From: Edaphobacter paludis
GTDB taxonomy: Bacteria > Acidobacteriota > Terriglobia > Terriglobales > Acidobacteriaceae
DNA: 64,000 bases
NCBI RefSeq assembly: GCF_039993895.1
Contig: NZ_CP121194.1
Span: 2,294,001-2,358,000, forward strand
Direction: 5' to 3'
Below, in pieces: positions 17,691 through 27,426 of the stretch (positions within the stretch are counted from its first letter, which is position 1; every line of letters starts with the position of its first letter). The position numbers and the translations under genes are program-made. The notes below the pieces were generated by a model. The model worked only from the letters and a program-made list of their open reading frames with translations, did not search any database and was not told where the DNA came from.

Positions 17691-18827
17691 ATGGCGATTC
17701 AGTCCCGAAGTGCGGCGTTGAGGCAGGAAATCGAGAGCAGCCTCGCGTCGCGGATTCCCGCCGCCTTATCGCCCCAGGCCGTCCAAATAGCACGGCTTCT
17801 CCCGATTCGGAATGAAGCCGTAAATACCCTGTTGGGTGGCGGTTTGCCTATCGGTGGCATCTGCGAGTTTACCGGTCCCGCCTCAGCCGGACGAACATCG
17901 CTGGCTCTGTCAGTCCTAAGTGAAGCGACAGTCGATTCGGCCTGCGCCTACATCGACGTGAGCGACAGCCTCGACGCAAGAAGTGCCGCCGCCGCTGGAG
18001 TGCGACTCAAGAACCTTCTCTGGGTGCGTTTTTCCGAGATACAGGAGCAAGCTCCGCCCCCCACCCAACCCGGCCCGACCGGGAGAGTCGGCACGCCTAG
18101 CCCGAATGATGGTGTGGATAGATCAACGCAGCACCACGGCATTCGCCACCCACGCGCCGAAACGAAGGGTATCGACCGGGCGTTGGAGAAGATGCTTGTT
18201 CAGAAAGCCGAGACGCGGCTCAAGAAAATGGAAGGAACCCCAGGCTATCCCAACCAAAGACTTAGCCTCGCAGCCGCCCCAGCAGAGCAGGTCGCCTACG
18301 AGCATTTCAACGCCCGCCGTGCTGATGCGTCCGACCCGTTACGGCAAATCGACCGGAGAACTGCGGATGAGGCCCGCGAACGTGCCAAGTCGCCCGCAGC
18401 AGTACAAGGCGGGCTGAGGCGTGATGCAAAGCCGTGGAGCAAGTTGGACAAGGCTCTTCGTACAGCAGACCAGATTCTCCAAGCGGGAGGTTTCCGAGTC
18501 GTGGTACTTGACCTTGCCTCAGTCTCCCCGGAGCAAGCTCTTCGTATCCCGTCGGCAACCTGGTATCGGTTCAGCCGCGCCGCGCAGGAAGGCGACGCGA
18601 TCCTGCTACTCCTGACTCAGGAACCATGCGCCAGATCGAGCGCGAAATGCGTACTCGACTGCTCACCGCACTTGGCTCCAAGCGAATCAATCCATGTCTT
18701 CGACAGGATGACCTACGCAACCGAAGTCGTCCGCCAGCGGGTGGCAAATCCTTACGGCAAGAAAGCACCGGGCCGAGCTGTCGAATGGAATTCGACAGCT
18801 CCGTGGATGCGTGCGGCGGGGAGGTAG
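17691..18827 (+). CDS. imuA: ImuA-like RecA-fold protein of the translesion mutasome
   Basis: 378 residues from the ATG at 17691, giving MAIQSRSAALRQEIES; the frame extends 20 codons upstream into the promoter. The RecA-like core starts with LLGGGLPIGGICEFTGPAS, and its P-loop reads GPASAGRTS (~62-70), with Arg in place of the Walker A Lys, so ATP hydrolysis is doubtful. The Walker B-like strand RVVVLDLASVSP is near 270. Between them is an extra ~120-residue, Pro-, Arg- and Ala-rich stretch not found in RecA. ImuA works with ImuB and DnaE2 in damage-induced mutagenesis. imuB follows after 3 nt. Confidence 0.85.
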   Translation: MAIQSRSAALRQEIESSLASRIPAALSPQAVQIARLLPIRNEAVNTLLGGGLPIGGICEFTGPASAGRTSLALSVLSEATVDSACAYIDVSDSLDARSAAAAGVRLKNLLWVRFSEIQEQAPPPTQPGPTGRVGTPSPNDGVDRSTQHHGIRHPRAETKGIDRALEKMLVQKAETRLKKMEGTPGYPNQRLSLAAAPAEQVAYEHFNARRADASDPLRQIDRRTADEARERAKSPAAVQGGLRRDAKPWSKLDKALRTADQILQAGGFRVVVLDLASVSPEQALRIPSATWYRFSRAAQEGDAILLLLTQEPCARSSAKCVLDCSPHLAPSESIHVFDRMTYATEVVRQRVANPYGKKAPGRAVEWNSTAPWMRAAGR

Positions 18828-18830
18828 CGG

Positions 18831-20339
18831 ATGGAATACGCCGCGATCCACATACCGGAGTTTCCGGTAGTCGCATGGCTGCGATCGGACGCCGCCGCAC
18901 GCTCCCACGCCCTCGCCGTCATCGAGGGCATCGCCCCGCTTCAGCGCGTTGTCTCCATCAACCGCGCAGCCAGAGGTCAGGGCGTCTCGCGTGGCATGAG
19001 CAAAGTTCAAGCTGAGGCGACAGGACCGATGCTCTTTCGCAATCGTTCCATCGCTGAGGAGACTGCAAACTTTGAAGACGTGTTGGAGATTGCCGAGCGC
19101 TTTTCCCCACGAATCGAAGCTCTATCCGGTCCACTCAACAGCTATGCCCAGGCCCACACATTATCCGTCTCGCTGCTAATAGATCGTACCGGCACTGAGA
19201 CGCTATTCGGCACCGCAGAACAGTACGCCCGGAGGCTGAAGTCTCAGCTTGAGGCGGCAGGTTTTCCTTGCAGCATTGCTACTTGCTCCAACGCGGAAGC
19301 AAGTCTGCTACTCGCTCGTTCTCATGCCGGAGTAATTTGCGTACAAACGCTTGATCTGGAAAAGCGACTTGCCCCGCTGCCCATCGCATTGCTCCGCTGC
19401 GACGATGCCACTTTGACGGTGTTTGCCAGATGGGGAATACGAACGTTGGGAGAGCTTGCCGCACTGCCCGAGACTTCGCTTATCAGTCGTATCGGACAGC
19501 AAGCGAGACGCCTGCAACGTCTCGCTCGTGGCACGGAAGATCATCTGCTTGTCCCGGAAGAAGCAGACCTTATCCTCTCCGAAACCGCGATACTCGATAC
19601 GCCGCTCGTCCTGCTGGACTCGCTGCTATTCGTTGTGTCGCCGATGCTCGAACGCATCATGCGCTCCGCCGTCGAACGTGCCTACGCTTTGCGTAGTCTC
19701 ACCCTTGCGTTGCAACTGGAGAAGGCCCCCGCCTATGAGCGGCACATCCGCCCCGCTATCGCTACACAAAGCCGCGACCTCTTGCTCAAGCTGCTCAATC
19801 TGGATTTGCAGAGCCACCCGCCACAAGCCGCCATCCTTGGCGTGACGCTCACCGCAGAGGCCGCGCGTCCGCAGACGGCACAGCGCGGCCTCTTTCAAGC
19901 CCAATTCCCGGAGCCGGATAAGCTCGACATCTTGCTCGCAAGACTTCGCTCGATTGCCGGCGACCACAACGTAGGTGCAGCGGAGCTATGCAACAGCCAT
20001 CGCGACGATGAAGTCACGATGACATCCTTCCGTCCAAGTGTCCTCGCCATTGGCTCGTCCCCTTCGAAGTCGTCATGCCTTGCACTCCGCAGATTCCGTC
20101 CGGCCCAACCCGTCCGGGTGTCTTTGAAAAACGGAACACCGTCACTTCTTTTCTGGCAGGGCGGACGATTGGACCTCGCAGAAGTCAAAGGCCCCTGGCA
20201 GTCGAGCGGCTATTGGTGGGACGGTCGGACTTGGGAGGCCGACGAATGGGATGCCGTCGTTGTGCAGCCTCTATACGCTCTGCGCCTCCGCTATGAACGC
20301 GCACCAAGAGCATGGAGTATCGCAGGTGTGTATGACTGA
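18831..20339 (+). CDS. imuB: ImuB, catalytically dead Y-family polymerase-like adaptor
   Basis: 502 residues. The Y-family polymerase fold is recognisable, but the catalytic acids are lost. The N-terminal segment reads YAAIHIPEFPVVAW, with His where active enzymes have Asp. The second site reads LLIDRTGTETLFG, with Arg replacing the Glu of the DE pair. The helix-hairpin-helix part (ARWGIRTLGELAALPETSLISRIG) is present. The C-terminal ~130 residues match the ImuB extension with tryptophan-rich WWDGRTWE. ImuB serves as hub linking the beta clamp, ImuA and DnaE2. It lies between imuA (3-nt gap) and dnaE2 (8-nt overlap), a classical tight cassette. Confidence 0.88.
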   Translation: MEYAAIHIPEFPVVAWLRSDAAARSHALAVIEGIAPLQRVVSINRAARGQGVSRGMSKVQAEATGPMLFRNRSIAEETANFEDVLEIAERFSPRIEALSGPLNSYAQAHTLSVSLLIDRTGTETLFGTAEQYARRLKSQLEAAGFPCSIATCSNAEASLLLARSHAGVICVQTLDLEKRLAPLPIALLRCDDATLTVFARWGIRTLGELAALPETSLISRIGQQARRLQRLARGTEDHLLVPEEADLILSETAILDTPLVLLDSLLFVVSPMLERIMRSAVERAYALRSLTLALQLEKAPAYERHIRPAIATQSRDLLLKLLNLDLQSHPPQAAILGVTLTAEAARPQTAQRGLFQAQFPEPDKLDILLARLRSIAGDHNVGAAELCNSHRDDEVTMTSFRPSVLAIGSSPSKSSCLALRRFRPAQPVRVSLKNGTPSLLFWQGGRLDLAEVKGPWQSSGYWWDGRTWEADEWDAVVVQPLYALRLRYERAPRAWSIAGVYD

Positions 20340-23300
20340 GGACTATGTGGAGTTCCACGCCCGTTCTGCCTTTTCCTTCCTTGAAGGAGCTTCGCTACCT
20401 GAGGCTCTGGTAGAGCAGGCCGCCAAACTCGGAATGTCGGCTCTCGGCATACTCGACCGCGATGGCCTCTACGGAGCGCCACGGCTCTACACGACCGCAA
20501 AGAAGCTGGGGCTGCGCTCTCACGTCGGAGCCGAGGTTTCTGTGAGCGATCTTGGATTGCAGGTACAACCGGCCGAGTGGCAACCGCACACCATCCCTCA
20601 AAGACCGGTGCGGCTGAGCCTGCTTTGCGAATCGCAGAGAGGCTATCGCAATCTCTCGCAGCTCATCACCGGATACAAGCTCAGACAGAAGACAAAGGGT
20701 GAGGGCGTCGCTACGCTCCGCGAGATCAATGAGCGGAGTGAAGGGCTGGTTTGTTTGACCGGTGGCGATGAAGGACCGCTTGCCGCAGCTCTCGAAAGAG
20801 GAGGCATGGACGAAGGGCGGCGAGTTCTCAGGTCGCTCATTCAGACCTTTGGCCCGAAGAATGTGTACGTCGAACTCCAACGTCATCGTATCCGCGAACA
20901 GGAAGCCCGTAACGATGCCGCAGTCTCACTATCGCGCGAGTTTCATCTTCCTATTCTTGCGACAAACGGCGTCAACATGGCGACCGCCTTCGAGCGAGAA
21001 GTGCTTGATGTATTGACAACGATTCGGCACCACACGTCGCTTGATGGCGCAGGCCTGCTCTTGCAGCACAACGTCAACCGTCACCTACGGCCAGTTCGGG
21101 AGATGGCCGTGCTCTTCCGAGACATTCCCCAGGCCATCGCTGAGACACGCGAACTATCGTCGCGCCTCCAGTTCGAGATGAAGGACATGGGCTATCAGTT
21201 TCCGCTCTACCCGGTTGGCGACGACGAGACGATGGACAGCTTTCTCAACAAGAGAACGATGGAGGGAGTTTCTAATCGTTACGGTGTGAAGAGCAGCGCC
21301 AGCCTTCGCAAGCGAGCCGAGAAGCAAGTAGCCAGAGAGCTTGCACTCATTGCAAAGCTGGGACTCGCTGGATACTTTCTCATCGTGTGGGACATCGTAG
21401 AGTTTTGCCGCAAGAACGGAATCCTCGTCCAGGGCCGAGGGTCCGCCGCTAACTCCGCCGTTTGCTACTCGCTGGGGATTACGGCAGTTGACCCCGTAGG
21501 GATGGACCTGCTCTTCGAGCGTTTTCTCTCCGAGGTGCGCGGCGAGTGGCCGGACATCGACCTGGATCTTCCATCGGGAGAAGACCGCGAGAAGGCGATC
21601 CAGTACGTCTATACCCGATATGGCCAGTTGGGAGCCGCGATGTGCGCCAACGTCATCACCTATCGCGGAAAGTCAGCAGCCCGCGAGGTTGGCAAGTCAC
21701 TCGGCTTCGATGAAGACACACTGACTCGCCTTACCCGGCTCGTCAGTGCATGGGAGTGGAAGGGCGCGACCGACACGATGCAGGAGCAGTTTCGCGTCGC
21801 CGGATTCGACCTCGCGCATCCTCGCATCGCCAAGTACCTTGAGCTTTCGATTCGGATGCTCGACTTGCCGCGCCATCTGGGGCAGCACTCAGGAGGCATG
21901 ATTATTGCGCAGGGCCAGCTCGCCTCCGTCGTACCGATAGAACCGGCAAGTATGCCAGGCCGCAACGTCATCCAATGGGACAAGGAAGATGTCAGTGACA
22001 TGGGTCTCATCAAGGTAGACCTGTTGGGCCTCGGCATGATGGCCGTCCTCAAAGATTGCACCAACCTCATCCCGCAACACTACGGCAAAACGGTAGACAT
22101 CGCGCAGATACCCCACGACGACCGGCAGGTGTACGCCTCCCTCCGCAAGGCCGACACCATCGGATTGTTTCAGGTCGAGTCGCGGGCACAGATGGCCTCG
22201 CTTCCTCGCAACAATCCCGACAAGTTCTATGACCTTGTGGTGCAGGTTGCGATCATCCGCCCCGGCCCAATCGTCGGCAAGATGATGAATCCTTATATGG
22301 AGCGGCGGCAGGGCAGGCAGGAGATTACCTACCCGCACCCTCTCTTAGAACCAGTGCTACGGCGGACTCTAGGCGTCCCGCTCTTCCAAGAGCAGTTGCT
22401 TCGCATCGCCATGACCATCGCGGACTTCACAGGCGGGGAGGCGGAAGAGTTGCGTCGTGCTCTTGGTAGCCGTCGCTCTGCGGACAAGATGCGGGCATTA
22501 GAAATTAAGCTCCGCGAAGGCATGGACAAGAACCTAGTGGGGATTACCGCCCAAGAGGAGATCATTCAGTCGATCAGCTCTTTCGCGCTCTATGGTTTTC
22601 CTGAAAGCCACGCGGCCAGCTTCGCTCTCATCGCTTACGCGAGTGCATGGCTCAAGTTCCACTACCTCGGCGCGTTCACCGCCGCGATCCTCAATAACCA
22701 ACCGATGGGGTTTTACTCCGCCGCTGTCCTCGTCAAGGACGCGCAGCGCCACGGACTTCGAGTGCGGCCTATCGACGTGATGCGGTCGAGTTGGCCGTGT
22801 ACCTTAGAGCGCGAAGAAGACGGTTCGCTTTCGCTCCGTCTTGGCCTTCGCTTTGCCCGTGGCCTTCGAGAGACCGCCGCTTTGGAAGTTGAGGCCGCGA
22901 GAGCGCAACGAGCCTTCGCTTCCATCGAAGAACTCGCGCGTCGGGTACCGTCTCTCTCCCGCGCGGACCTCGCCACACTTGCCGAGGTTGGTGCTCTCAA
23001 CTCGATCGGCGAAGCTTCGCATCGTCGAGATGCGCTTTGGCAGGTCCAAAGAGCGGGGCGGCAGGCAGGGCCGCTTCTTGAATCGTTGGATCAAGACGAG
23101 GAGCAGACTTCGCCCTTGGAAGCCATGAATCCCGAGGAGCGCATGGTTGCCGACTACGCGGGTACCGGTGTCACGGTAGGCCGTCACCCGATGGCACATT
23201 GCCGCGACCAGCTACGGAATATGAACGTTTGCCGCGCCGACGACCTTCGTATGCTTCGCCGCGGAGTCAAAGCCCGTATCGCCGGCTGCGTCATTGCCAG

Positions 23301-23541
23301 ACAGCGACCGGGCACAGCCCACGGCTTCATTTTTCTTTCCCTCGAAGATGAAACCGGCATCTCGAACGCAATCATCGACCCCGAGCTATACGAGCGGAAC
23401 CGCTCACTGGTCACGTATGCCCGCTTCCTGCTGGTCGAAGGAACGCTGCAAAACGTCGATAAGGTCATTCACATCCGAGCCAGGCACATTGAAGAACTGA
23501 ACGTCACCGCAGCCCCAACGCAGTCCCACGACTTCCATTAA
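20332..23541 (+). CDS. dnaE2: Error-prone DNA polymerase DnaE2
   Basis: 1069 residues from the ATG at 20332, which overlaps the imuB stop by 8 nt; the frame extends upstream inside imuB. The N-terminus is a PHP domain (YVEFHARSAFSFLEGAS). The C-family polymerase core shows GRGSAANSAVCYSLGIT and the catalytic PDIDLDLP (~407), then the FPESHAASFALIAYASAWLK segment, a helix-hairpin-helix region and a C-terminal OB fold (RIAGCVIARQRPGTAHGFIF). The extended C-terminus of replicative DnaE1 is absent, as in DnaE2. It performs the actual bypass synthesis with ImuA and ImuB. It is unusual in being carried on an integrated mobile element. Confidence 0.95.
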   Translation: MTEDYVEFHARSAFSFLEGASLPEALVEQAAKLGMSALGILDRDGLYGAPRLYTTAKKLGLRSHVGAEVSVSDLGLQVQPAEWQPHTIPQRPVRLSLLCESQRGYRNLSQLITGYKLRQKTKGEGVATLREINERSEGLVCLTGGDEGPLAAALERGGMDEGRRVLRSLIQTFGPKNVYVELQRHRIREQEARNDAAVSLSREFHLPILATNGVNMATAFEREVLDVLTTIRHHTSLDGAGLLLQHNVNRHLRPVREMAVLFRDIPQAIAETRELSSRLQFEMKDMGYQFPLYPVGDDETMDSFLNKRTMEGVSNRYGVKSSASLRKRAEKQVARELALIAKLGLAGYFLIVWDIVEFCRKNGILVQGRGSAANSAVCYSLGITAVDPVGMDLLFERFLSEVRGEWPDIDLDLPSGEDREKAIQYVYTRYGQLGAAMCANVITYRGKSAAREVGKSLGFDEDTLTRLTRLVSAWEWKGATDTMQEQFRVAGFDLAHPRIAKYLELSIRMLDLPRHLGQHSGGMIIAQGQLASVVPIEPASMPGRNVIQWDKEDVSDMGLIKVDLLGLGMMAVLKDCTNLIPQHYGKTVDIAQIPHDDRQVYASLRKADTIGLFQVESRAQMASLPRNNPDKFYDLVVQVAIIRPGPIVGKMMNPYMERRQGRQEITYPHPLLEPVLRRTLGVPLFQEQLLRIAMTIADFTGGEAEELRRALGSRRSADKMRALEIKLREGMDKNLVGITAQEEIIQSISSFALYGFPESHAASFALIAYASAWLKFHYLGAFTAAILNNQPMGFYSAAVLVKDAQRHGLRVRPIDVMRSSWPCTLEREEDGSLSLRLGLRFARGLRETAALEVEAARAQRAFASIEELARRVPSLSRADLATLAEVGALNSIGEASHRRDALWQVQRAGRQAGPLLESLDQDEEQTSPLEAMNPEERMVADYAGTGVTVGRHPMAHCRDQLRNMNVCRADDLRMLRRGVKARIAGCVIARQRPGTAHGFIFLSLEDETGISNAIIDPELYERNRSLVTYARFLLVEGTLQNVDKVIHIRARHIEELNVTAAPTQSHDFH

Positions 23542-23751
23542 ATGAGCGAACACATGACATCGCCGGGTGACTCCCAGCCTCCGAAAGACTGGTGGCTGGA
23601 GAATGCCTGCCGTATTGCCGCTTTCCGATTACGACAGGAGAAGTACATCAGTGCAAATACTGTGCCCTTGCGGGAGCAAGTCCGGGATAGCGTCGAGTTC
23701 GTTCGCGTCGTCTGGGAAGAGATCGAGCGTTCGCTTATTGATAAAGCTTGA
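23542..23751 (+). CDS. Small hypothetical protein downstream of dnaE2
   Basis: 69 residues starting directly after the dnaE2 stop (TAA then ATG; an alternative ATG is at 23554). The sequence is amphipathic and helical with several Trp (DWWLENACRIAAFRL, FVRVVWEEIERSLI). It has no homologue that I recognise. The zero-nucleotide spacing suggests it is translated with the mutasome cassette and might be an accessory subunit or regulator (inference). It could also be a non-functional reading frame. Confidence 0.5.
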   Translation: MSEHMTSPGDSQPPKDWWLENACRIAAFRLRQEKYISANTVPLREQVRDSVEFVRVVWEEIERSLIDKA

Positions 23752-23842
23752 CCGGCGGTATTCGCGAACGAGAAAAAGCCTTCCTAATGACAGACGTAAG
23801 ACCACTGATCTCATCGCGAGACTCATGCTCCACAAGGCGTGA

Positions 23843-26839
23843 TTATTGAGATTTGATACGGTTCTGCCAACCCCACCCTTCATTCAAAAGCTCGAAAGCA
23901 AGTGTTCCAACAACCGCCTGCGCTTCCGCGTCAGAACCCGCAACGCTTCTCACCGTTGAACCGATGTCGCGGTCTATGATTACTTGATTCAGGTGATCAC
24001 GATATGAGAGCGCCAGTCGAAGGCTGTCCGACTGCTCAAACTGACCAGTTGAGAGTTCAATCGGGGATGGAGCTAGCACATAAAAATCGGCCAATGAAAC
24101 CCCAACTCCAGACCCTCGTGCTGGAAGCTGTGGAGCAGGACCAGCGGCGTCCGGTAAGAACTCCGTCGAGCATTTATCTAGGGAGGGGTCCTGCTTTTTC
24201 TGATCACTCGTAACCCAATATTCAAAGCGCCAACTGGGAAACATCTCGCTAAGCTTTTCTCGGGCGTATGTTGAGCCGCCGCAAGCCTGAGGGCCGGTAA
24301 ATGCTGTGAGTGCGAGCGCATAGTATGTCTGCCTGAACTGTTCCGCCTCCGCCTTATCCATACCTCCTAGTGAGTCTGCGATTGCGTGTCTCATAGCTAA
24401 CAAAACGACATTCCGAGCGAGAGTCGGATTAGTACGCATCGCCAAGAGTGCTTTCTGCTTAACAACATCTGTCATTACCTTTGGGTCTGTATTGAGAGAT
24501 CGAGTGGATGGATCATAAAGAGATCGTTCTACCAATTGCGCGGTGTAGTCGCCATAAGCGACACTCTGTTGTAGAACATAGCCTTCAGTCAACCAGCGCA
24601 TCTTTGTGAGTAAATCTGCCCCCTTATGCTCCTCAAGTGCTTGGCGAAGCTGTGGAGTGGAGCCGTCCCTATAAAAGTTCTCGATTACTTTCGGCTTCAC
24701 AAATACAAACGTTCCGCGTCCATCATTTCTGGAGAAATCAACGATAGTCGATAGCGCGATCCCGGTATCTATCAAGCCCGTAGAGTATGGACCGATCAGA
24801 GAAGCACCAAGCATATCTTGCCAGCGATTACTCGCTGGAGGGTTGGCGGCACCGGGTACGATCCCAAAACAGAGCAGATCCCGCAGCGGTGGCGAGAGCA
24901 CATCACTCTCATTGCATTTAAACGAACTAAGCCTGTTAGCGGTTGCGGGCGCATCGATGGCAGAGCTTAGTTGATCGGCAAAAGAAGTGTCAACTACAGG
25001 CTGCGAGAATCGCGCAAGTATCGCGGCGGGCGGTACAGAAGATTGCGATAAAGCTTGGAAAACAAAGTCCCTTGCTGTCTTATAGGTATTGATACGCTGT
25101 GACTGGAAGGCCGACCAGCTACTCTGAAGTGTCGGATCGGCTGGGATGGCATCAGCTGGGAAGCTGTCCGCATCGATGATTTGCCCTGACCATTTAGCCG
25201 GTTTTACATAGGCATCCAGAAAGCCTGCCATTTGGGAATAGCAGTGTGTGGCGTAGTCACTGATATTTGGATTGCCAACGACGCCCACGAGAACATCGCG
25301 TGTCGGAATCGTGAATTGACCATTTAGACTAGTACCGTTAATTAGCGCATAACATTTTTGCCATTGGTTTAGTAATACCGCTTGGGTAAGCTTCTCATTT
25401 CTTAAAACGATGCTCTCGATCCTATCAAGTTGGCCTAGCACCTCTTTCCGAAATTCTTTTTGCTCATCTGCGAGTGTGGCTATCGCCCTAAGTGTTTGGA
25501 CTTGGAGATCGATGATTTTGTCGAGTTTCTTATTTACCTCAGCAAATTGCTGTTCGAGATATTTCATCATTGCCGCGTAGTGCACGGCTTCAGCGTCAGG
25601 GGCACCCAGCCCAACGAGTGAAGTAATGCTTGAAAGCCCTCCAAGAATGTCCCCCGTCGCGAACTTGGTGACTCCGGTCGCGACTATCTGCGCACCTTGT
25701 AAGCCCGTCACAATATCGCTTGGAAGCCCAATGTGACCAGCGATGGCTGCGAGGTTTCCGAAATCCTGAGCAGCTTGCTGGAGATCGACTATGGCGTTCT
25801 CTCGTGCTTGATCTGCTTTTAGGCTCGTCGCGAGTGCAGTCTTTTGCTCTGTTGTCAGTTCGGGGAAAAGGCCACCCTCTACGGCTTGTAGCTTTTGCTC
25901 CGTCGACCAGCCAGAGTAGGATATCTGGGCCAACGTCTGCATCGCCTTGGACTGGCCTTGCACCTGTGATCGCAAAGCATCTAGCTTCTGGTTTGCCAAG
26001 TTCGTTGCATCCTCGACACTGGATAGTCTTGTGTTGATAGCGTCAAGGTGAGTATTTACTTGATCTTGGAAATCAGCGATTTCCTTTTTCGTATTGGCGA
26101 GTTCTTTTTGGATCGTCTTTACATCTGATGCTGTTCCTTCGGAGCGGGCCAGCGCTTCGACCCCAATATTGGTCGCGATATCGGTTGCATTTGCTTGGAG
26201 CATATCTAAACTTCCGGGGTCATCTTTGAGAGTCTCGCGCAGCGTCTGTCCCCCAACTTTCAGATCACCGACTCTTGAACGTAAATCGTCGGCTGTCATG
26301 CTCTTGAGTTGAACGTCGGTCAAACCACTATTCTTGAGACCTTGAGCCAAGATCGCTCGCGCCTGGTTCTCGGATTGCTCAATAACTAGTTGCCCGATCG
26401 CATCCCCAGTTTTTTTTGCACCCCATGCTGCCACCCCACTCACAGCTTTTGATAAAGGCTCGGGATCAACGGCGGCTCCATAAACCAGCGTCGTTCCGAT
26501 GACATTGAAATTGGCTTTGACGAGCGAAGAACTCGCTCGTCCGAGATCAATCTGTTCCTTAACCTGAGCGGCCAGTGACATGTAACGATTGGCGTCAGAC
26601 CGGGTCACGGCCCGATGGTCGTTAACCGAAACCCACAGAAGTTTACCTACGCTCCCACCGAATTCAATTGCTGAGGTGGCAACATCCGTTGGATCGGTGC
26701 TCCCCACAGCTTGCGCTGGTTGGACAAGGATTGAAAGCAGGATGATCGCGGTCCAGCGTCTTACTGCAATCTTGGAGTCAACGGTGCGAGACCATCTCTT
26801 CATTGAAAGATGGTGCTGCTGTGGATTGCGGAATCGCAT
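23843..26839 (-). CDS. Large secreted protein with coiled coils and a hydrophobic centre, unknown function
   Basis: 998 residues from the ATG at 26839, chosen because AGGAGA lies just upstream. A signal peptide with hydrophobic core TAIILLSILVQ ends near PAQA. Residues ~220-310 are heptad-rich (KKEIADFQDQVNTHLDAINT), a Gly/Ala/Leu/Ile-rich non-polar region follows around 360-420, and a second heptad segment (LEQQFAEVNKKLDKIIDLQ) covers about 430-500. The rest is globular with few Cys. Helix-hydrophobic hairpin-helix order recalls alpha-helical pore-forming toxins, but this is only a resemblance in architecture. GC content is visibly lower than in neighbouring element genes, suggesting recent acquisition. 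A small secreted coiled-coil protein is encoded just upstream on the same strand. Confidence 0.75.
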   Translation of the reverse strand: MRFRNPQQHHLSMKRWSRTVDSKIAVRRWTAIILLSILVQPAQAVGSTDPTDVATSAIEFGGSVGKLLWVSVNDHRAVTRSDANRYMSLAAQVKEQIDLGRASSSLVKANFNVIGTTLVYGAAVDPEPLSKAVSGVAAWGAKKTGDAIGQLVIEQSENQARAILAQGLKNSGLTDVQLKSMTADDLRSRVGDLKVGGQTLRETLKDDPGSLDMLQANATDIATNIGVEALARSEGTASDVKTIQKELANTKKEIADFQDQVNTHLDAINTRLSSVEDATNLANQKLDALRSQVQGQSKAMQTLAQISYSGWSTEQKLQAVEGGLFPELTTEQKTALATSLKADQARENAIVDLQQAAQDFGNLAAIAGHIGLPSDIVTGLQGAQIVATGVTKFATGDILGGLSSITSLVGLGAPDAEAVHYAAMMKYLEQQFAEVNKKLDKIIDLQVQTLRAIATLADEQKEFRKEVLGQLDRIESIVLRNEKLTQAVLLNQWQKCYALINGTSLNGQFTIPTRDVLVGVVGNPNISDYATHCYSQMAGFLDAYVKPAKWSGQIIDADSFPADAIPADPTLQSSWSAFQSQRINTYKTARDFVFQALSQSSVPPAAILARFSQPVVDTSFADQLSSAIDAPATANRLSSFKCNESDVLSPPLRDLLCFGIVPGAANPPASNRWQDMLGASLIGPYSTGLIDTGIALSTIVDFSRNDGRGTFVFVKPKVIENFYRDGSTPQLRQALEEHKGADLLTKMRWLTEGYVLQQSVAYGDYTAQLVERSLYDPSTRSLNTDPKVMTDVVKQKALLAMRTNPTLARNVVLLAMRHAIADSLGGMDKAEAEQFRQTYYALALTAFTGPQACGGSTYAREKLSEMFPSWRFEYWVTSDQKKQDPSLDKCSTEFLPDAAGPAPQLPARGSGVGVSLADFYVLAPSPIELSTGQFEQSDSLRLALSYRDHLNQVIIDRDIGSTVRSVAGSDAEAQAVVGTLAFELLNEGWGWQNRIKSQ

Positions 26840-26949
26840 TCTGTTCTCCTGGCGCAACAAAGAGAGGACTTTGACTGATGACGCGATCTCTTATGCCCTT
26901 TCGGGCGCTAATCTCTCGATTGCTGGAACACGGTACCCGAGGGTTCGAG

Positions 26950-27426
26950 CTATTTGGGTTGCTCCAACTTTTTCAGTCTGGCCTCGGCGTCGTTCAACCG
27001 CTTGGTCAGTGCATCATTCGCATCTGAAAGTCTCTTGATATCCGCCTTCAAAATATTCAGTTGTTCTTGCAATTGCTGCTTAAGGTCGGAGATGCTAGTT
27101 GCTTGCTGCGCTTGCAAGTCAGCCCAAGACGTAAACGTTCCAACACAGGCGTTAGGTATTTCTTGGTAGAAAGTGCCTGAAACGGCAACATTTGTTGAAG
27201 TCGCACATTTGTTCTGGATTGTGCCCTTACAGTAGCCATACTGTGGCGTCGGAAAAAGAGTTCCAGGGCCTGGATGCTGTACTTGATACCTCTGGTTGTG
27301 GACACATTCCGGTGTGACGCCATCGACATGTACGAGGTCCTGCGAGTGTGCTGACGAAGCGAGAGCCATTGATAGAACGGCGAAGAGAAGTGCGCGAAGG
27401 TATTGATCCTTTCTCGGTTCGGGCAT
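26950..27426 (-). CDS. Small secreted coiled-coil protein with four Cys
   Basis: 158 residues from the ATG at 27426, preceded by a strong AGGAGGA; the frame extends upstream without a ribosome site. A Sec signal peptide (LRALLFAVLSMALASSAHS) is followed by a ~70-residue domain with four Cys (ECVHNQ, YCKGTIQNKCATS, NACVGTF), probably two disulfides. The C-terminal ~45 residues are a clear coiled coil (LKQQLQEQLNILKADIKRL). It lies 110 nt upstream of the large secreted protein on the same strand and has similar composition, so the two probably act together outside the cytoplasm. Function unknown. Confidence 0.7.
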   Translation of the reverse strand: MPEPRKDQYLRALLFAVLSMALASSAHSQDLVHVDGVTPECVHNQRYQVQHPGPGTLFPTPQYGYCKGTIQNKCATSTNVAVSGTFYQEIPNACVGTFTSWADLQAQQATSISDLKQQLQEQLNILKADIKRLSDANDALTKRLNDAEARLKKLEQPK

